From Spirochaetes bacterium GWE1_32_154 (GTDB taxonomy: Bacteria > Spirochaetota > GWE2-31-10), in the NCBI GenBank assembly GCA_001829315.1, contig MIAY01000036.1, positions 103,501-167,500 of the forward strand: a stretch of DNA of 64,000 nucleotides, given 5' to 3'. Below, in pieces: positions 1 to 9,882 of the stretch. The translations under genes and the position numbers were made by a program. How positions within the stretch are numbered: position 1 is the first letter of the stretch; each line of letters begins with the position of its first letter. Under the pieces are notes generated by a model. That model did no database searches. It was not told where the DNA came from and saw nothing but the letters and a program-made list of their open reading frames with translations.

Positions 1-333
1 GAAACAGCTTTAAAATTCAAGAATTCTGTATTTATTGATGAAATAAATAGTAAATTAGGAAATACTCCTACAAAAGATAACGTTATAAATGATGAAGAAA
101 TTGAAACAGAAGATTTTGATGGCGGGATCTTTATTGTAAATAATGACAAAATTAATATCAGAGACCTACCATCACAAAATGGTAATGTTGTCGCTCAGTT
201 AAATACAGGCGATGAAGTTAAAGTAATTGCAAAAACAAAAAAGACTTATACAATTGATAACTACGATTCTGCATGGTTTAAAATTGAAGAACCAAAAGCT
301 TGGGTTTTTGGTGCATTTATTGATCAAAAATAA
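1..333 (+). CDS. SH3-domain protein, C-terminal part (5' end outside window)
   Basis: The frame is open from base 1 to a TAA at 331-333 (110 residues visible), so the start lies upstream of the window. The last ~65 residues look like a bacterial SH3 (SH3b) domain: an INIRD strand, a QLNTGDEVKVIAK core, and a closing AWFKIEEPKAWVFGAFI segment with the spaced aromatics of these domains. Such domains usually bind peptidoglycan or serve as extracytoplasmic adaptors. Related domains occur in the pseudogene at 8475-8712 and in the gene at 38145-38627. What precedes the domain is unknown. Confidence 0.7.
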   Translation, partial: ETALKFKNSVFIDEINSKLGNTPTKDNVINDEEIETEDFDGGIFIVNNDKINIRDLPSQNGNVVAQLNTGDEVKVIAKTKKTYTIDNYDSAWFKIEEPKAWVFGAFIDQK

Positions 334-340
334 TTAAAAA

Positions 341-370
341 AAGGCTGACTCAAAAAAGTCAGCCTTTTTT
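341..370. terminator. Bidirectional intrinsic terminator
   Basis: A perfect 10-bp stem (341-350 with 357-366, loop 351-356) is flanked by an A-run on the left and a T-run on the right. It lies between the SH3 gene (plus) and pbpC (minus), so it can terminate both. Its edge overlaps the pbpC stop region at 369. Confidence 0.9.
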
Positions 371-2699
371 ATCTTACCTCAAAATATACAGGGTCACTTT
401 GAACCCCATTATTTGACACGATCACATTGTGATTTCCTTTTCTCAGAATATATGATGCGCTATATGGAAATGGTGCTTTGGTTAAAGAAATACCGTCAAT
501 TATCCATTCAATACTATCTACGGGAGGATATATTAAGGCTTGCAATTCCAGAGATTGTTTACTAGTGTCATAACCTGGTTCAATTATATACACATCATTA
601 TGCTTTGGTTTTATTATTTCCAGTTTTCTATCTACTGCCGGATGATTAAGTTTATCTAATTCTTTTGAATAAATTGGAATATTCATATTACTTTGCCATT
701 TATGATAAACTGACGGCAAATAAAGAAATTCTTTATTCTGAGTAAATTTTTCAGGGCAATTATCTTTTGCAATTCCTCCTGTACGGGAGTCAATTTTCAC
801 TGATATATGAAAATTGCAAAACTCTGTTATAGGAATGTCTTTATTAATATAAATTGTTGAATATTCGTTACAATATTTATTTGGTAATAATCCTGATTTA
901 CTGCATACCACTTCTTTTATTAAGCCATCAGGAGGAGACGGGATTTGAGGGTAGAATTCTTTGTAATAGTTTTTAATAATCATATATGCTATTTTATGAA
1001 AAAGCGGACCGGCCCCGGAAGTACCTGATAACTGATTCATAGGAGCTCCTTCAAAATCGCCAACCCAGATGCCTATGGTAAATTTATCTGTAAAACCTAT
1101 AACCCAGTTATCTCTCCAGTTATTACTTGTTCCTGTTTTTACAGCTATTGGAAAATCAAATAAAAGAGGATTTGTAATACCAAAAGCTGCGATTCTAATA
1201 TTATCATCCATTAAAATATTTTTTATTAGAAAACATGTTTCTTTCGAGAAATATATTTTTTCATCTGCATCATCTTTTCTTTTATCGTTTGACTTAATTG
1301 AAACTATTTTCTTCTTTATTCCATTATTTGCAAAAACAGAATAAGCATTTACCAATTCCATTAATGTCACTTCACCATTTCCAAGTACAAGCCCGAGTCC
1401 ATAATGATCTATGTTTTGATTTAGTGAATTAAAACCAACTTCTTTGAGTTTTTTTAGAAAAACATCAATTCCTAAGCTGTTTGTTAATCTTATTGCAGGA
1501 ACATTTAAACTTCTTCCTAATGCGTCTTTTAATAAAACCGGCCCATTAAATGTCCCTGTAAAATTCTGAGGAATGTATAATCTATCATCGTAACCGGTAT
1601 ATTCAATTTCAACATCCGGAATAACCGATCCCTGAGTATATCCGTTTTCAAGAGCTAAAGCATAAATAAACGGTTTTAGTGTTGAACCGGGTTGTCTTTT
1701 GGAAAGTACTCCATTTACAGCTCCGGACTCACCTTTATAATATCCCGATGATCCAACCATTCCAAGTATTTCACCATTCTCATTATCAATAACTATACAA
1801 GAAGCATTTGTTAAACCTTGTTTAGAATTAACAAACACATAATCTTCTATAATTTCAGTTATATTGCTATTTAAGTTATAATCTAATGTTGTTGTAATTT
1901 TTCCTGGTTTTGGGTTTTCTGATAATATATATTCAGTAAAATGCATTGATTGATATTTTGCTTCTTTAGTACTTAATGTTATTTTTTCATTAAGAGCAGT
2001 TTGATATTCTAAATCGGTTATTTTTTTTGCTTTCAATAATGCAGCTAAAATAACTTCCTGTCTTTTTTTTAAAGCATCAAAATTTTTATAAGGATTTAAT
2101 TTAACAGGTGCGTTAGGTAAACCTGCAAGAAAAGTAGCTTCTGCTAAACTTAAATGAGAATTAGTTTTTTCAAAATAAATTTTACTTGCAGTTTCAATTC
2201 CAATTATAGCAGGTCCAAATGGTGCTCTATTTAAATATTGTGCTATTATCTGCTTTTTACCTAATGTCAGTTCGATGATAAAAGCATCTAAACACTGTGC
2301 AATCTTGCCAAAAAACCTATGAGAATGATTATGTAACAATCTTGCTAACTGCATTGTAATAGTTGATGCACCTGAAACAATTTCATCCTCTTTACTGTTA
2401 TGAAAAGAAGCTCTAGCCACTGCAATAAAATCGACTCCAATATGGTAATAAAATCTTTTATCTTCGAATTGAATTATAGATTTTATTATTTCACTAGAGA
2501 TATTTTTATAGTCTACCCATGAAGCCTTTTCTCCATTTTGATTTACAGCCTCTCTTAAAAGAATGCCATTTCGATCATAGATTTTATATGATTCATTATA
2601 TCCTTTCAGCAATTTATATTTATAAACTTGTAATAAAGAAACAACTGAAATAATAGAAATAACAATGATGTATAATATAATATTTTTCTTATTAATCAT
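369..2699 (-). CDS. pbpC: Penicillin-binding protein 1C (bifunctional glycosyltransferase/transpeptidase)
   Basis: 776 aa with an N-terminal membrane anchor (~residues 7-24). The GT51 glycosyltransferase domain shows EDKRFYYHIGVD with the catalytic Glu, GASTITMQLAR and QYLNRAPFG. The transpeptidase domain shows STLK (SxxK) in RQPGSTLKPF, SLN (SxN) and KTGTS. The C-terminal ~100 residues match the extra domain typical of the PBP1C subfamily. It polymerises and crosslinks peptidoglycan in the periplasm. Its ATG overlaps the stop of the upstream alpha-2-macroglobulin gene by 4 bp (ATGA), the usual pbpC-yfhM pairing in diderms. All catalytic motifs look intact. Confidence 0.95.
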   Translation of the reverse strand: MINKKNIILYIIVISIISVVSLLQVYKYKLLKGYNESYKIYDRNGILLREAVNQNGEKASWVDYKNISSEIIKSIIQFEDKRFYYHIGVDFIAVARASFHNSKEDEIVSGASTITMQLARLLHNHSHRFFGKIAQCLDAFIIELTLGKKQIIAQYLNRAPFGPAIIGIETASKIYFEKTNSHLSLAEATFLAGLPNAPVKLNPYKNFDALKKRQEVILAALLKAKKITDLEYQTALNEKITLSTKEAKYQSMHFTEYILSENPKPGKITTTLDYNLNSNITEIIEDYVFVNSKQGLTNASCIVIDNENGEILGMVGSSGYYKGESGAVNGVLSKRQPGSTLKPFIYALALENGYTQGSVIPDVEIEYTGYDDRLYIPQNFTGTFNGPVLLKDALGRSLNVPAIRLTNSLGIDVFLKKLKEVGFNSLNQNIDHYGLGLVLGNGEVTLMELVNAYSVFANNGIKKKIVSIKSNDKRKDDADEKIYFSKETCFLIKNILMDDNIRIAAFGITNPLLFDFPIAVKTGTSNNWRDNWVIGFTDKFTIGIWVGDFEGAPMNQLSGTSGAGPLFHKIAYMIIKNYYKEFYPQIPSPPDGLIKEVVCSKSGLLPNKYCNEYSTIYINKDIPITEFCNFHISVKIDSRTGGIAKDNCPEKFTQNKEFLYLPSVYHKWQSNMNIPIYSKELDKLNHPAVDRKLEIIKPKHNDVYIIEPGYDTSKQSLELQALIYPPVDSIEWIIDGISLTKAPFPYSASYILRKGNHNVIVSNNGVQSDPVYFEVR

Positions 2700-5600
2700 T
2701 TAACATCAATATAATCAACTGAAGTTTGACCAAATATATCCGGCTGATACATAGCCTCTGCTCTTCCCGCCGGTCTTATGTAAGTTCCAGGAGTTGTTGC
2801 TCTTGCATAATAGACAAATTCATACTCTCCGGGCAACATTTCATCAACATAAAAAGCCACTCTATGATCTCTGATTTCCTGATATGACAAAACAGATTTT
2901 GTCTTTTGAACTATTGCAGATAAAACTCCTTGTTCAATTGTTTCTGTTGTACTAAGTTTTGTATTTAAAGGCTCAAGACCTGCAGGCAATTTATCATCAA
3001 TTGCACAATAATTAAGTTGGTGCTTTGTTTTAACAATCACTCTTACTTTCACTATTTCCCCAAGAGGAATTGTGTTTGTATACGTTTTTCCGCTTAGGTT
3101 TTCATATATTCTACTAATTTCAAATCCGTTATTTTGAGAACGTTTGTTATCATCACTTATTTCTTCTTCATAAGTTAATCGGCTTGTAAAAATGACAGGT
3201 TTAAAAAAAGAATTATTCATCATGCAATCCAAATTCTTATTTCCTGATGTAAAGTTAAGTATTTCTGTTTCATTAAATTTTTGTCTTAAAACTCGCTTTG
3301 ATGGTCTTTCCATTTTTTTTGTATCAATTGAATTATTGTTAATAGAGATATTAATTTCAGGTTCTTCCCCAACCTTCTGATTTAATACTGATTGATAGAC
3401 TCCCATGATTCCAAAAACATTTTCCTGGGTATTCCCCCAAAGACCATTACTTTTTCTATTAAGTAGACCTGTTAAGAATTTCCCGGAAAGTTCAGGATCA
3501 TAACTTCCATCTGAGTATGCTAACAATGCAGACGCGTGAGTTCTTAATGGAGAATCAAAAGACCAGCCACCTTTTGGTTTTCCGGAAAAATAAGCCTCAC
3601 GGGATTCAACTTCTGCTCTGATTTTTATTTCTTTCAAAATATTATTTAAGAGAGCTTGATTGGAAGCAGACTCTTTAACTGCTACAGCCAGGAATGATAA
3701 TCCAAAAGCACTGAGTTTATCATTATTTTTCCATAATGTAGAGATATAAGCCGGCTGAGGTCTATTCAGTCTACCTAAAGTCATAACAAATAATGCTCTT
3801 GTGTCAGCATCTGCTATATTTCCGTGTGGAATGCTCTCTGTAATATTACCTTTTCTTAATGATTCTTCAAGATAATCCGCCATTTTTGACAATGATTCAT
3901 CAGGAATATCATAACCTTGTTTTTTAGCCTCAATAAGAGCCGTTAAACCAAATGCAGTAGCAAAAGCATGTGGTTCATTTGATCCCGGCCAATAAGACAA
4001 ACCACCATTTTTTGTTTGGAATGATAGTATTCTCTTAATTCCTGCTTCAGAAAATTTCTTTAAATCAGCCATATTTACTTCAATACCTATTTCGGGAAGA
4101 AGATTTTTAAGTACAATCAGAGGATATGCCGTACTCGTTGTTTGTTCAATACATCCGTTAGGATATTGCATTAAATATTGAACTGCATCTTTTAGTTCTG
4201 TTAATGCAGATGTAGAAGCAACAATCTCTAATTCCATAGTATTTTTTATATAATTATTCGGAATATGAAAATTAAGTGAACCGGATTTTGTTATTGTATC
4301 ACTTTTTACAATGATTTGTTTAGTTCCGGGGTTTAGAATCGGTAATTCAAATTCTGCATTATCATAAAATTTTCCTGCACTGGCCTTGAATAAAATTTTT
4401 GCTTTTTTTGCTCTAATCGATTTTACGGTAAAACTGAATTTCTCAGATTCACCTGTTTTGATAGTCTGACTTTTTGAAGAAGTCTTTTCCAGTAAATCGA
4501 AACCTTCAAGAATTGTTTCAAGATTTACCTTTTGATCCTGCTCTGTATTATTAAATACTATTGCTTCAATAGAAAATCTATCATCAGGGTAAACAAAACG
4601 AGGAATTACAGGTTGAATCATTAATTGTTTCTTACTGATAATTTTTTGTTCTCCTGCTCCCATTTTACCGGATTTATCCACTGCAATAGCCATTATTCTA
4701 TAGGTTGTTATATTATCAGGAAGTTTAATATCTATGCTAGCCTGTCCATTTTCATCAATTTTTACAGATGGATTCCAATAGGCAGTGCTTTTAAAAAGAC
4801 TTCTAATATCAAGCATGGCATTAACCATAGCATCAGCCGAATCTCCACCACCACTTGGAAATACTGATTCCCGTCGTGATCTTCTTGAATGAATCATATC
4901 TAAAATAGATGTCCCCGTTTTAATGGAAAGAGGAACGCTATTATATACTTGATTTAAAGGATTAGGCGTTTTATAGTTTGTTAAACTTAATACTGATTCA
5001 TCAACAACCATAACAGTGGCAAGTGCTTCTTTTTTTAATAATTTATAATCTGAAACATCTAATTTTATATGTATTGTTTCACCTGGTTCTGCGATATTAG
5101 ATTTTAAGCCGATAGAAACATTTAAACTTTTTGGAGTATTATCAACTGCTATATTTTTATATCCTATTTTAAATCCCGGAGCTCCGGTTTCGTAATTAGT
5201 TGCATCTGTATTATAATGTTCTCTTCCTCTTAATAAAACAACTGAGGCATAAACATTTGGAATATATTCTTCTTTAATCTCAAACTCTATATTCGGGGTA
5301 TTGTTAGTAATTTTATATAATTTATAATCATGTATTTTATCATTTTCAATTGTTAACAAACAATATGCATTTTTATAAGGAGATTGAACTACAAGTTTGG
5401 CAGTTTCTCCTGCATAATAATTCCCTTTGTCCGACACTACTTCGATTTGCTCTTTATCAAATCGTGGCCATGCAATTGTATTATCACCTGATACAGTTAC
5501 CTTAAAACCAGCCAGACGTTTTAAGTTGTTTTTATCAAAAGCCTCAGCGGTTATTTCATAATATCCGGCTTTATTTAATGTAAAAGAAGATATTACAGGT

Positions 5601-8269
5601 GTATTTGATGATTTAATTGTTTGCTCAAATTTATCAAGACTAACTTCTCTATTAGTCATTTGAACATCACCTCTATCCGACATTCTTGACGTTGTATGAT
5701 GTTCTATTTGATTGACTTTAATAGTAACTTTTATGCCGGAAATAGCGTTTCCATTCTTATCAACAACAACAACAGGCAAGTTGATTTTTTCCCCTTGATT
5801 AAGTATTGATTCTGCAGGAGGTTTAATACCGACATAAATATCTGAGGGATGAACAAGTTTTGAATATCTATTTGAATATGTCTGTCTGTCAATATCTGTC
5901 ACACTCGCTTCAATAGTATATTTAAGTAATCCATATTCGCTTTGATGATTAATGTCAAAATCAAAATTTAAATCACCTTTTTCATCAAGCAAACCTTCAG
6001 ACTGTTTTACAACACTTCTATAAGATGGGGTTGTATCATACTGAAAAATATATTGATTGAATAAATCCGAAGTAAACTCTTCTTTATTTCTATAAACTTT
6101 ACACTTCACCTCTCTGTCGGGCATTAGACCACCATGAGCATAAATAGCATTTATTTTTGCATGTATAGATTTACCATTCTCCCAGTTATCTGACCCGGAA
6201 GATACTCCAACAAAAAATGTGGGAACCCTATATTCTTCTACGAGAAAATCGAATGTTTTATATGATATTTCTGAATTGATTTGCACTAAATATTTTCCAA
6301 CTGGAGCATTCTCTTTTAAAAGTAATTCATATTCAGTTGTTAAATAATTATCTAACTTTAGATCTGCATCAGTAAGAATCTGTCCCCTTGGATCTTTTAT
6401 AATTAACTCAATAGATTTGTTAGACATATTTATGTCATCATGCTTAAGCATGAATTTTAACAATACTTTATCTTCTGGTCTATAAACACCTCTATCTGAA
6501 AAAATAGATGCTTTTAACTCTGTAACACCTTTTACTGCTTGAGGAATACCAAATTGCCACCCTTCAGAAAGATCATCGTTTTTTATGTAGTATATAGCTT
6601 TTTCATTGTTTATTTCAGCAACTATGAATATGAAACCTGACAATCCAAACACCGAAGATTCATTAATGTTTTCAAGAATTGCTACTCCGCTTGAATTACT
6701 TAATTTTGTTTCTAAAAGTTTACCATTTGAAGAGTATGCAGTTAATTTAACACCATCTAATGGTTTGGGAGTCATTAAATCAGTAAGCCAGCAAAATAAA
6801 CTATTGTTCATTGTTTTAACAGTAAAAGCAATATTACTTATTTGAATAGGTATAGATTTATTAATAATTCCATCGGATTCATTTCCTTCTCCAACAGATT
6901 CCAGATCAACAATAAGAATCCCTTCAATTCCTTCTATAGAAATCATATCTTCAATAACACTGTTCATTTCAAAATTTTTTATTGAATAATCAAATGTTTT
7001 TACTATTTCCCCGGCATTCTTTAAATCCCGATCATTTTTAAATGCTTTTATATATTCAGTTTGGTCTGAAACCTTTCTTACATTTACTTTTATATTCTTT
7101 ATATTTCTTGTTTTAATAGGAATGTAAGCGTGTTGTTTTTCCATTGTTAATGGATATATCGGTTTTAATAAATAGGGAGGCATGTCTTGACTTATAAAAT
7201 TTATATCCAGTTTATTTTCCAGTTCATTACCGAGCGCATCATAAATTGGTTTTAATGAATACAATCTATAATTAACACCGGAATTTAACTCCAGTTGAAT
7301 GTTAATAGATTGAAGACCATACCCTCTAATTTGATATGATTTTGGTTCCGGGTAGATTTTTATATATTTTTTTAAATACTCCAAATCAAATATATTGCTA
7401 AAATTAATTGTCACACTTGAATTTAAGGCAATATTACCTTTTTTTGTTTTATTTTGAAAGTTATGAGTAAAGTTAAATGATTTTCTTACTTCTAATAACC
7501 TTTCTGTATATTTTACAGAAGAGAGACTTTCCCAATATGGGATTTTAAGATTTATTTTTTCTCCATCTTCAGGAAGATTCTTAATTTTTAAAGCTATTAC
7601 ATATTGCGGATCAATCACAGAATTATAATCATTTTCAATCTTTTCAGGAATGTATAACTCTATGATAAAATTTTCTTCATTTTTTTTATTAAAGATTTTA
7701 ATTCTATTTTTGAATTGTGCCAGATTAACAGGTTGATCGTATAGTAAAAGTATTGGTCCTTTACCGACTTGATTAGTATGCCAATTTAATATTTCAACAA
7801 ATTTCGGAACTCCTTTTTCGATTTTCCAATTTGCAACTTTACCTGCCATTTGAAAATATTGAACTCTAAATGAATCAATCCATGTTTTTTCCAGTTTATA
7901 TTCTTTACCAATTAAAGGAACAGCATCAGTTATACTTACTGAAATATATTCTCCCGGTTCCAGACTTCCTTTCTCCGGTGAAAATGTCAATTCACTTTGA
8001 TCTTTCCATTTAAAAGTTCCCTTTAAATCGGGTTTAAATTTTATTGTTGGAAAATTTTTTGTATTTAATTGATTTTCTTTTACCATAGGTAAATTAAATT
8101 TAAATCTTATTTCATCATCCGGATAAACTCCAGGTATCATTGAAATTTGTAATTTAATTTTATTTGGTTCTTTTAACTCATCCTGATCAAATACAACTTT
8201 ATTTGCATGAAGCTGTAAAATTGAAGTTATAAATAATATACAAATTGTAATTTGAAATTTTAATTTCAT
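2696..8269 (-). CDS. Bacterial alpha-2-macroglobulin (protease-trapping, thioester type)
   Basis: 1857 aa with an N-terminal signal peptide (~residues 1-22). No lipobox Cys is visible, so the protein may be soluble in the periplasm rather than lipidated. The central region carries MG beta-sandwich repeats. The thioester motif is intact as GCIEQTT, with Cys near residue 1373, inside the alpha-helical thioester domain (SYWPGSNEPHAFATAFGL is typical). Family knowledge: these proteins trap foreign proteases and work with PBP1C to protect or repair the envelope. The gene is first in the two-gene minus-strand operon. An AAGGAT site lies a few bases upstream of the ATG at 8269. Confidence 0.93.
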   Translation of the reverse strand: MKLKFQITICILFITSILQLHANKVVFDQDELKEPNKIKLQISMIPGVYPDDEIRFKFNLPMVKENQLNTKNFPTIKFKPDLKGTFKWKDQSELTFSPEKGSLEPGEYISVSITDAVPLIGKEYKLEKTWIDSFRVQYFQMAGKVANWKIEKGVPKFVEILNWHTNQVGKGPILLLYDQPVNLAQFKNRIKIFNKKNEENFIIELYIPEKIENDYNSVIDPQYVIALKIKNLPEDGEKINLKIPYWESLSSVKYTERLLEVRKSFNFTHNFQNKTKKGNIALNSSVTINFSNIFDLEYLKKYIKIYPEPKSYQIRGYGLQSINIQLELNSGVNYRLYSLKPIYDALGNELENKLDINFISQDMPPYLLKPIYPLTMEKQHAYIPIKTRNIKNIKVNVRKVSDQTEYIKAFKNDRDLKNAGEIVKTFDYSIKNFEMNSVIEDMISIEGIEGILIVDLESVGEGNESDGIINKSIPIQISNIAFTVKTMNNSLFCWLTDLMTPKPLDGVKLTAYSSNGKLLETKLSNSSGVAILENINESSVFGLSGFIFIVAEINNEKAIYYIKNDDLSEGWQFGIPQAVKGVTELKASIFSDRGVYRPEDKVLLKFMLKHDDINMSNKSIELIIKDPRGQILTDADLKLDNYLTTEYELLLKENAPVGKYLVQINSEISYKTFDFLVEEYRVPTFFVGVSSGSDNWENGKSIHAKINAIYAHGGLMPDREVKCKVYRNKEEFTSDLFNQYIFQYDTTPSYRSVVKQSEGLLDEKGDLNFDFDINHQSEYGLLKYTIEASVTDIDRQTYSNRYSKLVHPSDIYVGIKPPAESILNQGEKINLPVVVVDKNGNAISGIKVTIKVNQIEHHTTSRMSDRGDVQMTNREVSLDKFEQTIKSSNTPVISSFTLNKAGYYEITAEAFDKNNLKRLAGFKVTVSGDNTIAWPRFDKEQIEVVSDKGNYYAGETAKLVVQSPYKNAYCLLTIENDKIHDYKLYKITNNTPNIEFEIKEEYIPNVYASVVLLRGREHYNTDATNYETGAPGFKIGYKNIAVDNTPKSLNVSIGLKSNIAEPGETIHIKLDVSDYKLLKKEALATVMVVDESVLSLTNYKTPNPLNQVYNSVPLSIKTGTSILDMIHSRRSRRESVFPSGGGDSADAMVNAMLDIRSLFKSTAYWNPSVKIDENGQASIDIKLPDNITTYRIMAIAVDKSGKMGAGEQKIISKKQLMIQPVIPRFVYPDDRFSIEAIVFNNTEQDQKVNLETILEGFDLLEKTSSKSQTIKTGESEKFSFTVKSIRAKKAKILFKASAGKFYDNAEFELPILNPGTKQIIVKSDTITKSGSLNFHIPNNYIKNTMELEIVASTSALTELKDAVQYLMQYPNGCIEQTTSTAYPLIVLKNLLPEIGIEVNMADLKKFSEAGIKRILSFQTKNGGLSYWPGSNEPHAFATAFGLTALIEAKKQGYDIPDESLSKMADYLEESLRKGNITESIPHGNIADADTRALFVMTLGRLNRPQPAYISTLWKNNDKLSAFGLSFLAVAVKESASNQALLNNILKEIKIRAEVESREAYFSGKPKGGWSFDSPLRTHASALLAYSDGSYDPELSGKFLTGLLNRKSNGLWGNTQENVFGIMGVYQSVLNQKVGEEPEINISINNNSIDTKKMERPSKRVLRQKFNETEILNFTSGNKNLDCMMNNSFFKPVIFTSRLTYEEEISDDNKRSQNNGFEISRIYENLSGKTYTNTIPLGEIVKVRVIVKTKHQLNYCAIDDKLPAGLEPLNTKLSTTETIEQGVLSAIVQKTKSVLSYQEIRDHRVAFYVDEMLPGEYEFVYYARATTPGTYIRPAGRAEAMYQPDIFGQTSVDYIDVK

Positions 8270-8387
8270 AGTTAATCCTTAGAGTTATTATTTTTTATTA
8301 TCACAATGAATGATTTTCACAATGTTAATTATTAACGTATGATATGATAAAAGCATTTTTATTTCAATATAATTAATCTATAAGTTT

Positions 8388-8450
8388 ATATTTTATCTTT
8401 ATTCTCAATCGTTTTCATTCATATGCTGATTGAAAATAAATATAAAATCG
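8388..8450. repeat. Long imperfect inverted repeat in intergenic region
   Basis: Arms 8388-8410 and 8428-8450 (about 19 of 21 inner positions pair) are separated by a 17-base loop. It lies in the 545-bp gap upstream of the alpha-2-macroglobulin start. It could be a leader hairpin or a terminator for the decayed SH3 unit. No long T-run follows, so its role is unclear. Confidence 0.5.
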
Positions 8451-8474
8451 TAAAAGCAGTAAAATTATATTATA

Positions 8475-8712
8475 ATTAATGTAGCTTTTTCTCATTTAGA
8501 TGACAAAGTTAACGTTTGTCTCAAATCAGGCACAACATCCGAAAAAATCACTCAGCTTTCAAAAGACGAAGCAGTTGAAATCCTTGATAAAACAGATATT
8601 AAACTGAAAGTCGGTACAACAGAGAACTTCTGGTATAAGGTTAAAAACAGCTGATGGTAAAATGGGCTGGGTTTATGGGTGTTTTTTTGCAGCGGAGAAG
8701 CTTGAATTATAA
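8475..8712 (+). pseudogene. Frameshifted SH3-domain remnant
   Basis: Reading from 8484 gives AFSHLDDKVNVCLKSG, then KITQLSKDEAVEILDK and NFWYKVK, which then hits a TGA. Shifting frame by one base within the A-run near 8641-8648 continues as ADGKMGWVYGCFFAAEKLEL to a TAA at 8710-8712. Together the pieces rebuild one SH3b domain like that at 1-333 (shared W-[FY]-K and GWVYG-type ending). No start codon or ribosome site precedes it, so this is a decayed 3' fragment. The rest of the 8270-8814 gap holds no other gene that I can see. Confidence 0.75.
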
Positions 8713-8753
8713 TTCAAATAAAAAAACAATTATGGGTAATTAATAATAATTTC

Positions 8754-8781
8754 TTGCAAAGAAACTTATTTGTTATATAAT
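8754..8781 (+). promoter_or_regulatory. Sigma-70-type promoter of the TelA/ABC operon
   Basis: TTGCAA at 8754-8759 and a perfect TATAAT at 8776-8781 are separated by 16 bp. They lie 34-61 bp before the ATG at 8815, and a GGGAGA ribosome site follows. The position fits the start of the seven-gene operon. Confidence 0.6.
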
Positions 8782-8814
8782 TAAAAAAACTTATTATCAA
8801 GGGAGACTTGAATT

Positions 8815-9867
8815 ATGAAGAAATTTTTATTCGTTTTATTGGCAATTGCCTGTATTTTTTCCTGTAAAAAGAAAGATGAAGTGCTTACCATAAAAATACC
8901 GCTTGTAACATGGGGTGGTTATGCAGCTTTATTTGCAGCAAACGGGGGTGCGAAGGCTTCAGAAGATTCATTATTTTATAAATATGGTAAATTTAAAGTC
9001 GAGTTAGTTCAGGTTGAAGACCCGTCACTTCATTTGCAGGGTTTTTCAAATGATACTTATAAAATTATATGGTCAACAATGGATATGCTTCCTCTACAGT
9101 ATGATTCGCTTAGTAAAGACCCGAGAACAACTCCTGTTGTAATCGGTGCATTTGATTATTCAGCAGGCGGAGACGGCATAATCGTACGGAATAATATTAA
9201 ATCAGCTCAAGATATGAAGGGTAAAACTGCTGTGGTTCCGCAATATCAACCATCCCATTACTTCTTTTTAAAATATCTTAATACCAATGGTATTGATTTT
9301 AAAGATGTTAAAATCATTTATGCAGAAGATGCAATAAAGGCAAAAGATACATTTATCAATGACTCATCAATAGATATTTGTGTTACCTGGTCACCTTTTA
9401 TTTATGATATAACCGATTCAACCAAATCAACGTATGTCGCAGGTTCTTCGTTATTAGAAACAACCGCACCGGGTTCTGCCTTGCATGGTGCAATTGCCGA
9501 TGTGTATGTAGCTCGAGGTGACCTTGTTAAAGATCATCCTGAAATAATCGCAGCTTTTACAAAAGCAATGATTGAAGGATATGAATTATTTAAGACGAAT
9601 AGAGAAAAAACAGCTCATGATATTGCATCATTATTCGGGATTCCCGGTGGAGCAGCAGAAGTTGAATTGATGTTTGGCGATGTTGTCATTTGTGGTAAAG
9701 AAGAAAACAAAATGTTTTTTGATAAAGAATATCAGTTTTCATCATACAATATTTTTAATTCATCAGCAGAGTTGTATACAATTGACGGAAAATTGGACGC
9801 CGGTTTTAATGTTACGCCTGAGATGGTTATTGAACCGAAGTTTATGATGGAACAAATTAATAAATAG
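8815..9867 (+). CDS. Lipoprotein substrate-binding protein, NMT1/SsuA (nitrate/taurine) type
   Basis: 350 aa with a lipoprotein signal peptide (MKKFLFVLLAIACIFSC, lipobox Cys at 17). The mature part has the NMT1-like periplasmic binding fold: IPLVTWGGYAALFAANGG near the N terminus, IIWSTMDMLP, a GGDGIIVR hinge segment and DICVTWSPFIYD. These match ABC binding proteins for oxyanions, sulfonates or thiamine precursors; the ligand cannot be read from sequence. It is a close paralogue of the binding domain in the next gene, 15 bp downstream. It starts an operon that continues through the permease and ATPase to TelA. Confidence 0.85.
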   Translation: MKKFLFVLLAIACIFSCKKKDEVLTIKIPLVTWGGYAALFAANGGAKASEDSLFYKYGKFKVELVQVEDPSLHLQGFSNDTYKIIWSTMDMLPLQYDSLSKDPRTTPVVIGAFDYSAGGDGIIVRNNIKSAQDMKGKTAVVPQYQPSHYFFLKYLNTNGIDFKDVKIIYAEDAIKAKDTFINDSSIDICVTWSPFIYDITDSTKSTYVAGSSLLETTAPGSALHGAIADVYVARGDLVKDHPEIIAAFTKAMIEGYELFKTNREKTAHDIASLFGIPGGAAEVELMFGDVVICGKEENKMFFDKEYQFSSYNIFNSSAELYTIDGKLDAGFNVTPEMVIEPKFMMEQINK

Positions 9868-9882
9868 TAAAAGGAATATTCT

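Noticed and set aside
1069..1344. Frame on the plus strand opposite pbpC
   Set aside because: It shadows the strongly supported pbpC coding sequence and has no recognisable product.
369..8269. PBP1C/alpha-2-macroglobulin pair as a novel defence unit
   Set aside because: The pair is a known and widespread gene arrangement; all motifs are standard.
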